Below are positions 27,027 to 35,485 of a stretch of 64,000 bases of DNA, one piece after another. The stretch covers positions 682,001 through 746,000 of the forward strand of contig NZ_RBLC01000001.1 in the NCBI RefSeq assembly GCF_003634455.1, given 5' to 3'. The stretch is from Flavobacterium endophyticum. Its GTDB lineage: Bacteria > Bacteroidota > Bacteroidia > Flavobacteriales > Flavobacteriaceae. The position numbers were made by a program, and so were the translations under genes. How positions within the stretch are numbered: position 1 is the stretch's first letter; every line of letters begins with the position of its first letter. Below the pieces are notes generated by a model. It worked only from the letters and a program-made list of their open reading frames with translations. It searched no databases and was not told the origin of the DNA.

Positions 27027-27273
27027 TCGTTATAGATAAAAGTTGAATCGCAAAGTTAACAATTCATTAATAAAAAATTAAACATTTATATTACCTTTCT
27101 GTTAAGAAATAACATTTTACGCTTTTTATCGAACTATTTAAACTTTAATCGATTATAACGCTTTTTTTTAACAATAAAATTCTTCCCTTAACTCTGATAT
27201 TTTTACTTTTCATAACCTTTTCTAAATAAAAAAGCCTCCCGAAGGAGGCTTTTAATACTATCTATAAAGCTAA
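27027..27273. other. Intergenic region between two T9SS protein genes
   Basis: 247 bp of AT-rich DNA. It holds a TAACTTTG box on the - strand (27058-27051) for the downstream gene and the terminator at 27230-27253 of the upstream gene. Nothing else was seen. Confidence 0.5.
27230..27253 (-). terminator. Intrinsic terminator of the 2364-aa adhesin gene
   Basis: A 10-bp stem AAAAGCCTCC/GGAGGCTTTT closes a CGAA tetraloop on the strand shown, with T-runs on both sides, 20 bases after the stop codon. Confidence 0.92.
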
Positions 27274-30200
27274 TTATTGATTTTTTATCAATTTAACCAT
27301 TTTAGATTTACTACCTACAGATACTTCTAATAGGTAAGATCCAGCTGGCAAATGAGACATATCAATTTGAGTTTCATTTGAATTTACAGATTTTGTGATA
27401 AGCTGCTGTCCAACCATGTTATACAATTTAAGACCTGTGATAGCCTCAGTATAAGACACAGTCAAAATATTGTTGACAGGGTTTGGATAATACTTAAAGT
27501 TAGCATTATCAAATCCATCAACTTTAAGCATCGTACCTGCTTGTACAGGCAATCTTAGCACACTCTCGCAACCACCAACAGTTTGAGAAGCATAGTATGT
27601 AGTTCCGGCAACGATTGGAGTCGAAGCTGGCAACACTGTACCTAATGAACTTGCAGTATACCAAATGATTCCAGTACCATTAACTGTAAAGCTAGCCAAC
27701 GTTGCTCCTGCAGGGAAATCTTGAGGAGAAGTACCGGTCGGAGCTGGAGTTGTTGTTACGGTTACATTTAATGTTTGAGTTGTTGCACATTGACCTGTAG
27801 TTGGTGTAAACACATACGTACCATTTGCAGTATTGCTTACTACAGCTGGCGCCCAAGTTCCTGTAACTCCATTTGGAGAAGTTGTCGCAAGGGTTGGAGC
27901 TGTAGATCCTTGGCAAATAGATCCTATTTCAGCGAAATTAGGAACTGTAGCAGGAGTAACGACAACATTCAATGTTTGAGTTGTTGCACATTGACCTGTT
28001 GCAGGCGTAAATACGTATGTACCATTTGCACTATTGCTTACTACAGCTGGTGCCCAAGTTCCTGTAACTCCATTTGGAGAAGTCGTTGCTAGAGTTGGAG
28101 CTGTAGATCCTTGGCAAATTGTTCCAATTTCAGCAAAGTTAGGAGTCGTGCTAGGCGTAACAGTAATCAAAGTACTGTCTGTTGACGAGCAAGTTCCAAT
28201 TGCAACAGTAGCCGAATAAGTCGTGTTACCTACTGGCTTAGCATAAACTTTCGCCGCACCATTTCCTGAAACATAAGGAATTGTACCCGCTGCATCTGAA
28301 AATAAATCTCCTGAACCTGTTGAACTCCAAGTTACTTTAGGCAATACGTCAAAGGTAACGTCAGTTCTAGCACTATAAGTATAGCTTGCAGCACCAACAT
28401 AAGCATCAACAGTTGCTGCAGTTTGGGTATCTACTCTGTAATAAATTGTACTTACGAAAGTTGTAGGACTATGCTTAGCTGTGTTATAACCTACCGTACT
28501 ACCACCATTATTATTACTATAATTCATCTCAATGATTAAATTATCAGTACCATTCCATGCAAAAGGAGTATCTAACACAAAGTTATTTACACCAACAGAT
28601 GGAGTATGAGAAGCTGCTGCTTTAACAATTACCATACCTGACTCCCATGAAGTTGTTGTAGCAAAACTTGCTGTAGGTGAGTTTTTCATTTTCACAACAA
28701 CATTATTAAGTACATTGGCTGGATTTGCAGTAACTAAGTTTAGTTTTATAGCACTAATTTGTGCGTTTGCTTCAAAGCCTAAAGCCGTCAGCTCAGCAGC
28801 AGTATAAATCCACTGTTGTTTTGTACCTCCGTAATAAGCTTGTAATGGATTTGGCCCTAGAGTTGCTCCAGTAGCATTAGTACCTGATGTATCTGTTCCT
28901 GCTCCCGACACAATAGGTCGTGTAACAGTATTTCCTGACACAGTCAACTCTTGAATACTTCCTTGACAGATTGTTGGCAAATCTGGCACAACTGTAATTG
29001 CTGGCGGAGTTGTATTAATTGTAACAGCAACAGTCGCAGTTGCAGCACAGCCAGACACAGTATTAGTTGCAGCAAGAGTATAAGTAGTCGTTGTCGCTGG
29101 ATTAAATGTCCAACCTGTAACAGCATTTCCAGAAATACCTGTAGATGGTGTCCATACATAAGTATCATAATCTGCAGCACCCGCAGTAATAGTTACCGCT
29201 GCAGTTGAAGCTCCTCCACAAACAGAAGCTGGATTTCCACTCAATGTAAAGGCCGGTGCTGTAGTTACAGTAGCAACTACAGGAACTCTTGGAGAAGAAC
29301 AGATAGATTGTCCGTTGATTGTAAATCTCGGTCTGAAACTGTCAGTAGTATTTACACTAGTTTCAGCTAACATAGCTGCTGGAGTAGCACTATCTCTTTG
29401 TCTGTAAGCCGAAGCCACGAATCCTACATTGTCAACCTTCATAGAAGTACTTGTAGCCGTCGTAGCACTTGGAACACTGCTCCAAGAGATAGAAACAACA
29501 ACATTTGAAGTACCATCCCAGTTGAATACTGACGATGAGCCTGCGCCTGTTCCAAAAGCTAACGTATTAACAGTATTAGCCACAGGCGTAATACCACCAT
29601 TAGTTCCAGTTCCTGCATACACTTGAGTCAGTCCATCACTAATAAAAGTAGTTGTAGGAGCTGTTGTAGCTGTCGTATGCGCAAGATGTACTGTAAAACC
29701 TTGATATGATTGACCCGAATTTGTAGGCTCAAATCCTAAGCTACTCAAATTAGTTGTACCATTAAATCCTGCAGCAGTAAGCTCAGATGCTCTGATAATA
29801 TATTGAGTCTTAGTTCCACCCCAGCTTCCTGGGAAGAATGTTTGGGCTACAGTCGATGAAGTTGTTGCTCCTGCACCTAAAGCAGATGTTACTGGAGGAG
29901 TAGAAACTTCAGCAGCAGCATAATAAGTAGTCGTTGCAGAAATCGAAGGAGTTGTAAAAGTATTTCCTGTTCCAACTGGAAGACCTCCAGTTGCTGCAGC
30001 ATACCAATTGATAGTAGCACCTGCACTTGGCGTAGCCGCTAACTGAACCGTTCCAACACCACAACGTGTGTTTGGTGTGTTTGTAGCAACTTCATTAGCA
30101 AAAACAATATGTACTGGAGCTGAAGTTCCTGTAGCTGGTCCAGCTGAACAAGTAACCACACATTGGTAGTAGGTAGAAACAGTTGGCACTACAGTTAGCG

Positions 30201-33200
30201 TAGGTCCAGTAGCTCCTGAAATATCATTATACGTTGTTCCGTTTGTAGAACTTTTCCATTGGTAAGAAACACCAGAACCAGAAACTGCATTTTGCAAGCT
30301 TAATGCTACTGAAGCGCCTGCACAAATTGAAGTACTAGAAGCTATTGTGTTTCCTGGGTTTGGAGTACCGCTACAAGAATTCGAATCAGCAAAAGATACA
30401 TATCCTGTGAAATTTGCTGCCGATATTGGTGTATTAGACTGCGTCGTATTAGGAGTTCCTGCAACATAAGTAGCCACACTTCCAAAAGCATTTGAATAAA
30501 CACCAGCAGGAGTAAGTCCTTGAACCGGAATACTAGTGCTTACAATTGAAGCATCTCCTACTCTTACATTCATATCAGTAATTGTACCTGACATTAAAGG
30601 AATTTCCCATCTTCTTGTCGCAGACAAGTTAATCAAGCTTACATCTGCAGTACCTGAATTTGAGTCAAAAGCCTCTGCTTTAAAATTTGAAACCGCTGTA
30701 GTAGTAGGAGCTAACCAAACTGGTGCATAAGCTGCTTTTCCTACAGGGAAATATTGGTACGTCGTATTAGAATTTCCGCTTATGATTGTTCTTGCAAGTG
30801 GTCCGTTTACATAAGCTGTAGCACTTCCTCCAGAAATAGTTCCAGAAGCCGTAGCTGTACCCATTGTCAATAAATTAACATTGGTCGTATTAACTTTTCC
30901 ACTTGTAAGAGTTAATGTTCCGCTAAGTGATAAAGGAACATCTAAAGTTAATCCAGTTGCATTAGTGTTGTTAACCGTTAACGATGTCAAATTAGCTGTT
31001 GGGCTAGTCGCAAGATTTCTAAAAACACCAGCACCAGAAATAGTCTGAGGGTTTGTAGATGCAACTGCAGCACCATTATAGTCATTAATGTTTAATGTAC
31101 TTCCAGCAGTTAATATTCCATTATTAGTAAGGTTACCTCCTAAATGCGTTGTACTACCCAATTGGTATTCTCCTGATATAATGTTCAAGTTATTTTTGAT
31201 TGGCACAGTAGAAGTTGTTCTTACAAATCTATTAGTACCAATAGTTCCTGCATCCACAACAACATTTCCTAAACCATAAAGGAAGCTTCCTGGGAAAAGA
31301 TAAACGTAAAATCCGTTACTTCCCGTTGTACTGCTATCGTTAGATACCCCATCTCCAAATTTAATTGTATGGTTAACACCTGCCGAGTTGAATGCTCCAC
31401 CTTGAGAAACTCTCAAAGCATAAGTTGAAGTACTTGAACTTTGAGGAGGATCGACAATAGTAATTGTACCGCCTGTCAAGCTCAAGTTAGACACTGCTGT
31501 TGCAGTAATATTCATTAAGTGTGTTCCTGAAGCAACAGAGCTTGCCGCATTACCAGCGTCATTTCCATCTATATTGATGTTACCACCACTTTGATTAAAA
31601 GTAGAACCGCCATTATGAGCCATATTACCAAAAACATTCACTGTTCCAGACGTAACCGTCATGATTCCGTTGTTTGCGAAAGTACGGTTGTTTGCTCCCG
31701 CAGTAGATAAGTTGATTACACCACCGCCAACAGTAATTGTACCAGCTGCTGCGTTTGTAATACCTGTAGTACTTGCACCTGTAACATTTAAGCTACCACC
31801 AGTAACATTTAATATGCTATTATTTGTAACTGTACCAGAAGCACTCAAGTTAGCACCAGAGATGTTTACTGTACCACTGTTTGTAAGTGAAGTAAAATTA
31901 AGAGCTCCAGTTGCAGCTGTCAAAGTACCTCCTGTTGCTACAGTTAAGCTTGTGATAGTATTAGTACCATCTAAAGTTACGTTAGTAGCATTAGCGATAG
32001 TAACCGTATCTGTTGCACCAGGCACTGCATTTTTATTCCATGTGGCCGGAGTAGTCCAGTTTCCGTTACCAACAGAAATAAATGGAATATCAGAAGATGA
32101 AACTCCTACATATAAAGGGCCTGAAAGCAAATCTGTTTGGGATACCGTTATTCTTTGCGCACCAGGAGTTGTCGTACCATTTTGGTGTGCTCCTCCGATT
32201 GCAGCATTAGCAAACATAACTCTTGCATTTCCATTCGATAATCCTGAGAATGCGTTTTGTGCCAATAGAACAACTGTATATGAACTTGAAGCGATAGGAG
32301 TTCCTTCATTTGAAACTACCCAATTTCCATCATATCTTTCATTTACTGTATAAGCACCATCAGCCACAGACAATCCAGAAGTAACTCCAGCAGCATCGTT
32401 ATACACAACCGCTAACTCACCAGCGACACCGCCTGTAGCATTGGTTCTTGTAATATACATTGCTCTGTTTGCGCCAGCAGCATTAATAAACGGATATCTG
32501 CTCGTTGCATTTGTTGGATCTGTTCCAGCTGTAACTGACGTTCCTGTTGCAGCTGCCGTCCACCATCTAGAGAATTTACCTCCTGACAAGAAACCAGTAC
32601 CTACAGGAGCCGTAAGAGTACCACCTGCAGCACCAGCACCAAAAGTCATTTTATTTGTTCCTAAATTGACTCTTGCTCCAGTAAGGTTTAAGTTATTAGC
32701 TATTTTAACATCATTAATAAGCCAATTAATATTTGGAGTAGCCGTATTCGTATTGCTGAAGGTTAAGTTTCGGATTACACCTGTATTAAACGTTCCCGAA
32801 CCACTTACTGTTTGTACAGCTGTTCCAGTCAATGTCAGTGTTGCTGCAGTTGTAGTACCTACAGAAAAATCAAGTATACCATTGTTTTGGATATTTCCTG
32901 CAACCGTAAGCGTTTTACCTGTTGTTCCATTAAAGGCATTAATGATTCCACCATTCGCTACAGTCAAGTTATTGTTAACCGTGAAATTTGTAGGTGTGGT
33001 CGCATAGGCTAAAGTTCCTTGAACAGAAAGATTATTTATAGACAAACCAGTCGCATCGATTGTAACTGTATTCCCTGCAGATATTACTGCATTATCAAAA
33101 GAATTTGGAACACTTCCTGCATCCCAAGTTGTTGGAGAATTCCAGTTTCCTGTTGCGACTGAAGTATAAGTCCCAGGAGGATTTGTTGCCTGAACACCAT

Positions 33201-34368
33201 CTAAATTAGTACTTAAACCTCCTTCACTAATAGCATATACACGCCATGAATAAGAAGTACTTGGCGTTAAACCTGTAGCATTATATGTAGTAGTTCCTAC
33301 ATTTACACTACCTGCTAGCGTATAAGTAGCGCCACCGTCTGAAGATCTCAAAATAATGTATTTTAACACATCTATGTTTGGAGAAGATTCTGCCCAATTT
33401 AATGTCATACTACCTCCTGCAACACTTGAAAACGATAGAAATGTTGGCGGAGGGATAACCGTAGCCAATGCATTACCTGGGTTTCCAGGAGGTATCAATT
33501 GGTATACTCTTCTGCTTCCATCGGCAGAAGAACTTAAATTAGCAATAGCTCCCAAAGCAGCAACAGCTGGATTGGCAGCATAAGGTGTATTTACTGAAAC
33601 TGTATTACCTGCATATAGAATTGAAGCAAAAGCTCCTGAAGCCGATCCTGTATAGAAACCAACAGAAGGAGATCTATTTGCTGCGCCATTTCCAATGTCA
33701 ACAGCAGAAACAGTTCCATAAGCATATTCTATGTTTCCTTTTTCATAAAGACGCATTTGCCAAGTAGAAGTTCCTGCCATTGCCGCACTCGTATAGAAAA
33801 GCTGCATATTAAAAAATTCTACAACCAACACACGGTTTGGCGCAGTTCCTACGACTTTGTAGTGGATTTTTCCTGTAGTCGAACCTGTTCTGAAATCAGC
33901 ATTCAAAGCTGATAGCCTTGGAGATGTAGCTGAACCTCCACTTATTGTATAAGTATTAGTTGGAGCTGCTGTAGCGCCTAACTGCAAGATACCATCTTCC
34001 TGTACAGAAAATTGCGTAAATCTTGTACCCATAAAGTGGAAATCGAATCCGATGTTAGTGACAGCAGATGCAGCTGCATCAAGGCCAGGGCCTACTAATT
34101 GTGTAGTACCTGTACTCATATCAATGGCCGTACCATTCATATCAAGGGCTAGTGATCCAGTCGTATTCGTGGCAAAAGTATAATTTGCCGAAGACTGGGC
34201 CCAAACTGAATGATTCATAGCCATTAGCATGACTATAAAAAACAAGCTAATCCACGAGGGCCTAGCTAAGCGAGAAATAGAATCAGGCCGAGGGGCAGCC
34301 GAATTCGCAATCTCTTTTTTGAGCCTAGACGGTTGTCTAAGACCCGAAGGATTGTAATAATTCATCAT
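27274..34368 (-). CDS. Giant T9SS-secreted adhesin-like protein (2364 aa) with type A sorting domain
   Basis: The largest gene of the window. The N-terminus is unusually long, about 38 residues before the signal-peptide core, which ends at Val-Trp-Ala-Gln near residue 58. Recognisable parts: a jelly-roll-like first region; a fibronectin type III-like domain around 310-400; Gly-Asn-Trp-x-x-Pro-x-Thr-Trp modules followed by long beta-helix-like Thr/Asn/Gly-rich repeats (about 400-1300); Ig-like modules with Ser-Tyr-Gln-Trp-Lys and Cys-x-Gly-Ala/Ser motifs; and two nearly identical 67-aa repeats near the end. The last ~75 residues are a classic type A tail (Tyr-Tyr-Pro-Asn-Pro-Val-Asn start, Gly-Ser-Tyr-Leu-Leu-Glu-Val near the end). 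Likely a surface adhesin or gliding-related protein. No enzyme domain seen. Confidence 0.9.
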   Translation of the reverse strand: MMNYYNPSGLRQPSRLKKEIANSAAPRPDSISRLARPSWISLFFIVMLMAMNHSVWAQSSANYTFATNTTGSLALDMNGTAIDMSTGTTQLVGPGLDAAASAVTNIGFDFHFMGTRFTQFSVQEDGILQLGATAAPTNTYTISGGSATSPRLSALNADFRTGSTTGKIHYKVVGTAPNRVLVVEFFNMQLFYTSAAMAGTSTWQMRLYEKGNIEYAYGTVSAVDIGNGAANRSPSVGFYTGSASGAFASILYAGNTVSVNTPYAANPAVAALGAIANLSSSADGSRRVYQLIPPGNPGNALATVIPPPTFLSFSSVAGGSMTLNWAESSPNIDVLKYIILRSSDGGATYTLAGSVNVGTTTYNATGLTPSTSYSWRVYAISEGGLSTNLDGVQATNPPGTYTSVATGNWNSPTTWDAGSVPNSFDNAVISAGNTVTIDATGLSINNLSVQGTLAYATTPTNFTVNNNLTVANGGIINAFNGTTGKTLTVAGNIQNNGILDFSVGTTTAATLTLTGTAVQTVSGSGTFNTGVIRNLTFSNTNTATPNINWLINDVKIANNLNLTGARVNLGTNKMTFGAGAAGGTLTAPVGTGFLSGGKFSRWWTAAATGTSVTAGTDPTNATSRYPFINAAGANRAMYITRTNATGGVAGELAVVYNDAAGVTSGLSVADGAYTVNERYDGNWVVSNEGTPIASSSYTVVLLAQNAFSGLSNGNARVMFANAAIGGAHQNGTTTPGAQRITVSQTDLLSGPLYVGVSSSDIPFISVGNGNWTTPATWNKNAVPGATDTVTIANATNVTLDGTNTITSLTVATGGTLTAATGALNFTSLTNSGTVNISGANLSASGTVTNNSILNVTGGSLNVTGASTTGITNAAAGTITVGGGVINLSTAGANNRTFANNGIMTVTSGTVNVFGNMAHNGGSTFNQSGGNINIDGNDAGNAASSVASGTHLMNITATAVSNLSLTGGTITIVDPPQSSSTSTYALRVSQGGAFNSAGVNHTIKFGDGVSNDSSTTGSNGFYVYLFPGSFLYGLGNVVVDAGTIGTNRFVRTTSTVPIKNNLNIISGEYQLGSTTHLGGNLTNNGILTAGSTLNINDYNGAAVASTNPQTISGAGVFRNLATSPTANLTSLTVNNTNATGLTLDVPLSLSGTLTLTSGKVNTTNVNLLTMGTATASGTISGGSATAYVNGPLARTIISGNSNTTYQYFPVGKAAYAPVWLAPTTTAVSNFKAEAFDSNSGTADVSLINLSATRRWEIPLMSGTITDMNVRVGDASIVSTSIPVQGLTPAGVYSNAFGSVATYVAGTPNTTQSNTPISAANFTGYVSFADSNSCSGTPNPGNTIASSTSICAGASVALSLQNAVSGSGVSYQWKSSTNGTTYNDISGATGPTLTVVPTVSTYYQCVVTCSAGPATGTSAPVHIVFANEVATNTPNTRCGVGTVQLAATPSAGATINWYAAATGGLPVGTGNTFTTPSISATTTYYAAAEVSTPPVTSALGAGATTSSTVAQTFFPGSWGGTKTQYIIRASELTAAGFNGTTNLSSLGFEPTNSGQSYQGFTVHLAHTTATTAPTTTFISDGLTQVYAGTGTNGGITPVANTVNTLAFGTGAGSSSVFNWDGTSNVVVSISWSSVPSATTATSTSMKVDNVGFVASAYRQRDSATPAAMLAETSVNTTDSFRPRFTINGQSICSSPRVPVVATVTTAPAFTLSGNPASVCGGASTAAVTITAGAADYDTYVWTPSTGISGNAVTGWTFNPATTTTYTLAATNTVSGCAATATVAVTINTTPPAITVVPDLPTICQGSIQELTVSGNTVTRPIVSGAGTDTSGTNATGATLGPNPLQAYYGGTKQQWIYTAAELTALGFEANAQISAIKLNLVTANPANVLNNVVVKMKNSPTASFATTTSWESGMVIVKAAASHTPSVGVNNFVLDTPFAWNGTDNLIIEMNYSNNNGGSTVGYNTAKHSPTTFVSTIYYRVDTQTAATVDAYVGAASYTYSARTDVTFDVLPKVTWSSTGSGDLFSDAAGTIPYVSGNGAAKVYAKPVGNTTYSATVAIGTCSSTDSTLITVTPSTTPNFAEIGTICQGSTAPTLATTSPNGVTGTWAPAVVSNSANGTYVFTPATGQCATTQTLNVVVTPATVPNFAEIGSICQGSTAPTLATTSPNGVTGTWAPAVVSNTANGTYVFTPTTGQCATTQTLNVTVTTTPAPTGTSPQDFPAGATLASFTVNGTGIIWYTASSLGTVLPASTPIVAGTTYYASQTVGGCESVLRLPVQAGTMLKVDGFDNANFKYYPNPVNNILTVSYTEAITGLKLYNMVGQQLITKSVNSNETQIDMSHLPAGSYLLEVSVGSKSKMVKLIKNQ
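27751..28151 (-). repeat. Tandem pair of 201-bp repeats inside the adhesin gene
   Basis: Two direct copies with a period of exactly 201 bp (67 codons); for example the same 12-base string starts at 27772 and again at 27973. The encoded repeats run from the Pro-Asn-Phe-Ala-Glu-Ile-Gly motif to Thr-Leu-Asn-Val and differ at only a few residues. DNA differences are mostly synonymous, which suggests a recent duplication followed by selection to keep the protein. Confidence 0.9.
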
Positions 34369-34812
34369 AGTTTAAGTAAATTGATTAAAAATAAGGTAAG
34401 AACGTTTTGTTAACTAAAGGCATTAATTTACAATAATAAGTGTCGAAACAAATCAAATGATTCATTCAGACATCCTTTAATATTTATATAAAAAAATGCG
34501 ATTCAATCAACACGGAAAATTAATATAAAATTTAACACAAAATTATAGTTTTGATAAAAAACTTATGAACAAAGGAAAAATCACCTGCAATTAGCCACGA
34601 AACATCCTTTTTTAAACACTTTTAGTAACAATAATTTATTCTAAATTGCATAAACAAATCCATAACTTTTAAACAGATTCTAGTGATTTTACTGATTCCC
34701 GTATTCAATGGGAAAATCTAGGCACAAAAAAACTCTCCATCTCTAATTTGGCACAAATAGGAAGAAGAGTGTTTTTTTACTTAACTAAAAACCTTTATAA
34801 TTATTTAAGCAG
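34369..34812. other. AT-rich region upstream of the adhesin gene
   Basis: About 440 bp without a supported gene. It must include the adhesin promoter, but I found no exact TAnnTTTG element close to the start. An imperfect hairpin with T-runs on both strands (34724-34780) is the only clear structure. Confidence 0.5.
34724..34780. terminator. Terminator-like imperfect hairpin
   Basis: ACAAAAAAACTCT (34724-34735 region) pairs with AGAGTGTTTTTTT (34766-34778 region) with one bulge, enclosing about 30 bases. T-runs occur on both strands. On the - strand it lies 33 bases after the stop of the 43-codon ORF at 34813-34944 and could terminate it. Confidence 0.45.
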
Positions 34813-34944
34813 TTATCCGAAAAGACCAGCACTACTCAATATAAACAAGACCATAAAGACAAAAAACCTAATAATAGTATTGTTTGATATTGCCGAACCA
34901 TTTTCTCGGTTTGCAACTTGCGATTCTCTATACAAAATTTTCAT
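34813..34944 (-). CDS. Candidate 43-aa single-span membrane protein
   Basis: A short ORF starting at ATG 34944-34942 and ending at TAA 34815-34813. The product has a polar, charged N-terminal half (Met-Lys-Ile-Leu-Tyr-Arg-Glu-Ser-Gln) and a C-terminal hydrophobic stretch of roughly 17 residues (Ile-Ile-Arg-Phe-Phe-Val-Phe-Met-Val-Leu-Phe-Ile-Leu). That layout looks like a small membrane protein rather than random translation. An imperfect terminator follows. No Shine-Dalgarno sequence is expected in this phylum, and no clear promoter was seen. A competing 69-aa + strand ORF overlaps it with less sensible composition. No family recognised. Confidence 0.38.
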   Translation of the reverse strand: MKILYRESQVANRENGSAISNNTIIRFFVFMVLFILSSAGLFG

Positions 34945-35135
34945 TACAAATAATTAAATACATTAACGCTAGTCTTAGGAATAACACATTGACATGTGGC
35001 AGTATCAACAGTATTTGTTATGAAATTTTAATTCTTAGATAAACTTAGGCAAAACCCTGTCTATAAAAAAATAAATCCGATGAAGTTCAATAAAAAACGT
35101 TTAAGGTAGTTAATGGAACATAATGGAATGGAAAT
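34945..35135. other. Non-coding stretch upstream of the 43-aa ORF
   Basis: About 190 bp of AT-rich DNA without a convincing ORF, promoter box or hairpin. Confidence 0.45.
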
Positions 35136-35167
35136 AAAAAAGCCTCCTAAAATTAGGAGGCTTTTTT
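35136..35167 (-). terminator. Intrinsic terminator ending the rpoBC operon
   Basis: AAAAAAGCCTCCTAA (35136-35150) pairs with TTAGGAGGCTTTTTT (35153-35167), with an effective loop of about four bases and long T-runs. It lies 4 bases after the DUF3467 stop codon and ends the operon. Confidence 0.93.
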
Positions 35168-35170
35168 TAT

Positions 35171-35482
35171 CTATGCTTGCCCAGCCGGACCAAAATTCAA
35201 AGGAATCGGAGGCTGTTCGGTGTCTTTTATTTCGCCATGGGCGCTTTCAAAACGGTGAATGTTTTCTCCTATCGCCTTTAGTAGTCTTTTGGCGTGCTGC
35301 GGCGTCAAAACGATTCTAGATTTCACTTTTGCCTTTGGAATTCCTGGCATTATGCTTACGAAATCTAATACAAATTCTGATGCTGAATGGTTGATGATTG
35401 CCAAATTAGAATAAATTCCTTCGGCTGTTTTTTCATCCAATTCAATATTAATCTGACCTTGTGGTTGTTTTGAATCGCTCAT
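35171..35482 (-). CDS. DUF3467 family protein, rpoBC-linked
   Basis: A 103-aa cytosolic protein of the DUF3467 family. Recognisable features are the Asn-Ile-Glu-Leu-Asp-Glu-Lys-Thr-Ala-Glu-Gly-Ile-Tyr-Ser-Asn start, the Asn-His-Ser-Ala-Ser-Glu-Phe-Val-Leu-Asp-Phe core and the Ser-Arg-Ile-Val-Leu-Thr-Pro-Gln-His-Ala-Lys-Arg segment. The fold is probably a small beta sandwich. It starts three bases after the rpoC stop, so it is translated from the same mRNA as RNA polymerase subunits; a role linked to transcription is an inference from this position only. Confidence 0.9.
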   Translation of the reverse strand: MSDSKQPQGQINIELDEKTAEGIYSNLAIINHSASEFVLDFVSIMPGIPKAKVKSRIVLTPQHAKRLLKAIGENIHRFESAHGEIKDTEQPPIPLNFGPAGQA

Positions 35483-35485
35483 ATC

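Noticed and set aside
31661..33007. Two long + strand ORFs (230 and 188 aa) antisense to the 2364-aa adhesin
   Set aside because: They consist of Val/Pro/Ala-rich low-complexity sequence produced by the Thr/Asn/Gly repeat codons of the real gene on the other strand; no start context or domain.
34748..34957. 69-aa + strand ORF in the adhesin upstream region
   Set aside because: It overlaps the terminator-like hairpin and has no recognisable domain; the - strand 43-aa ORF in the same place has a more protein-like layout.
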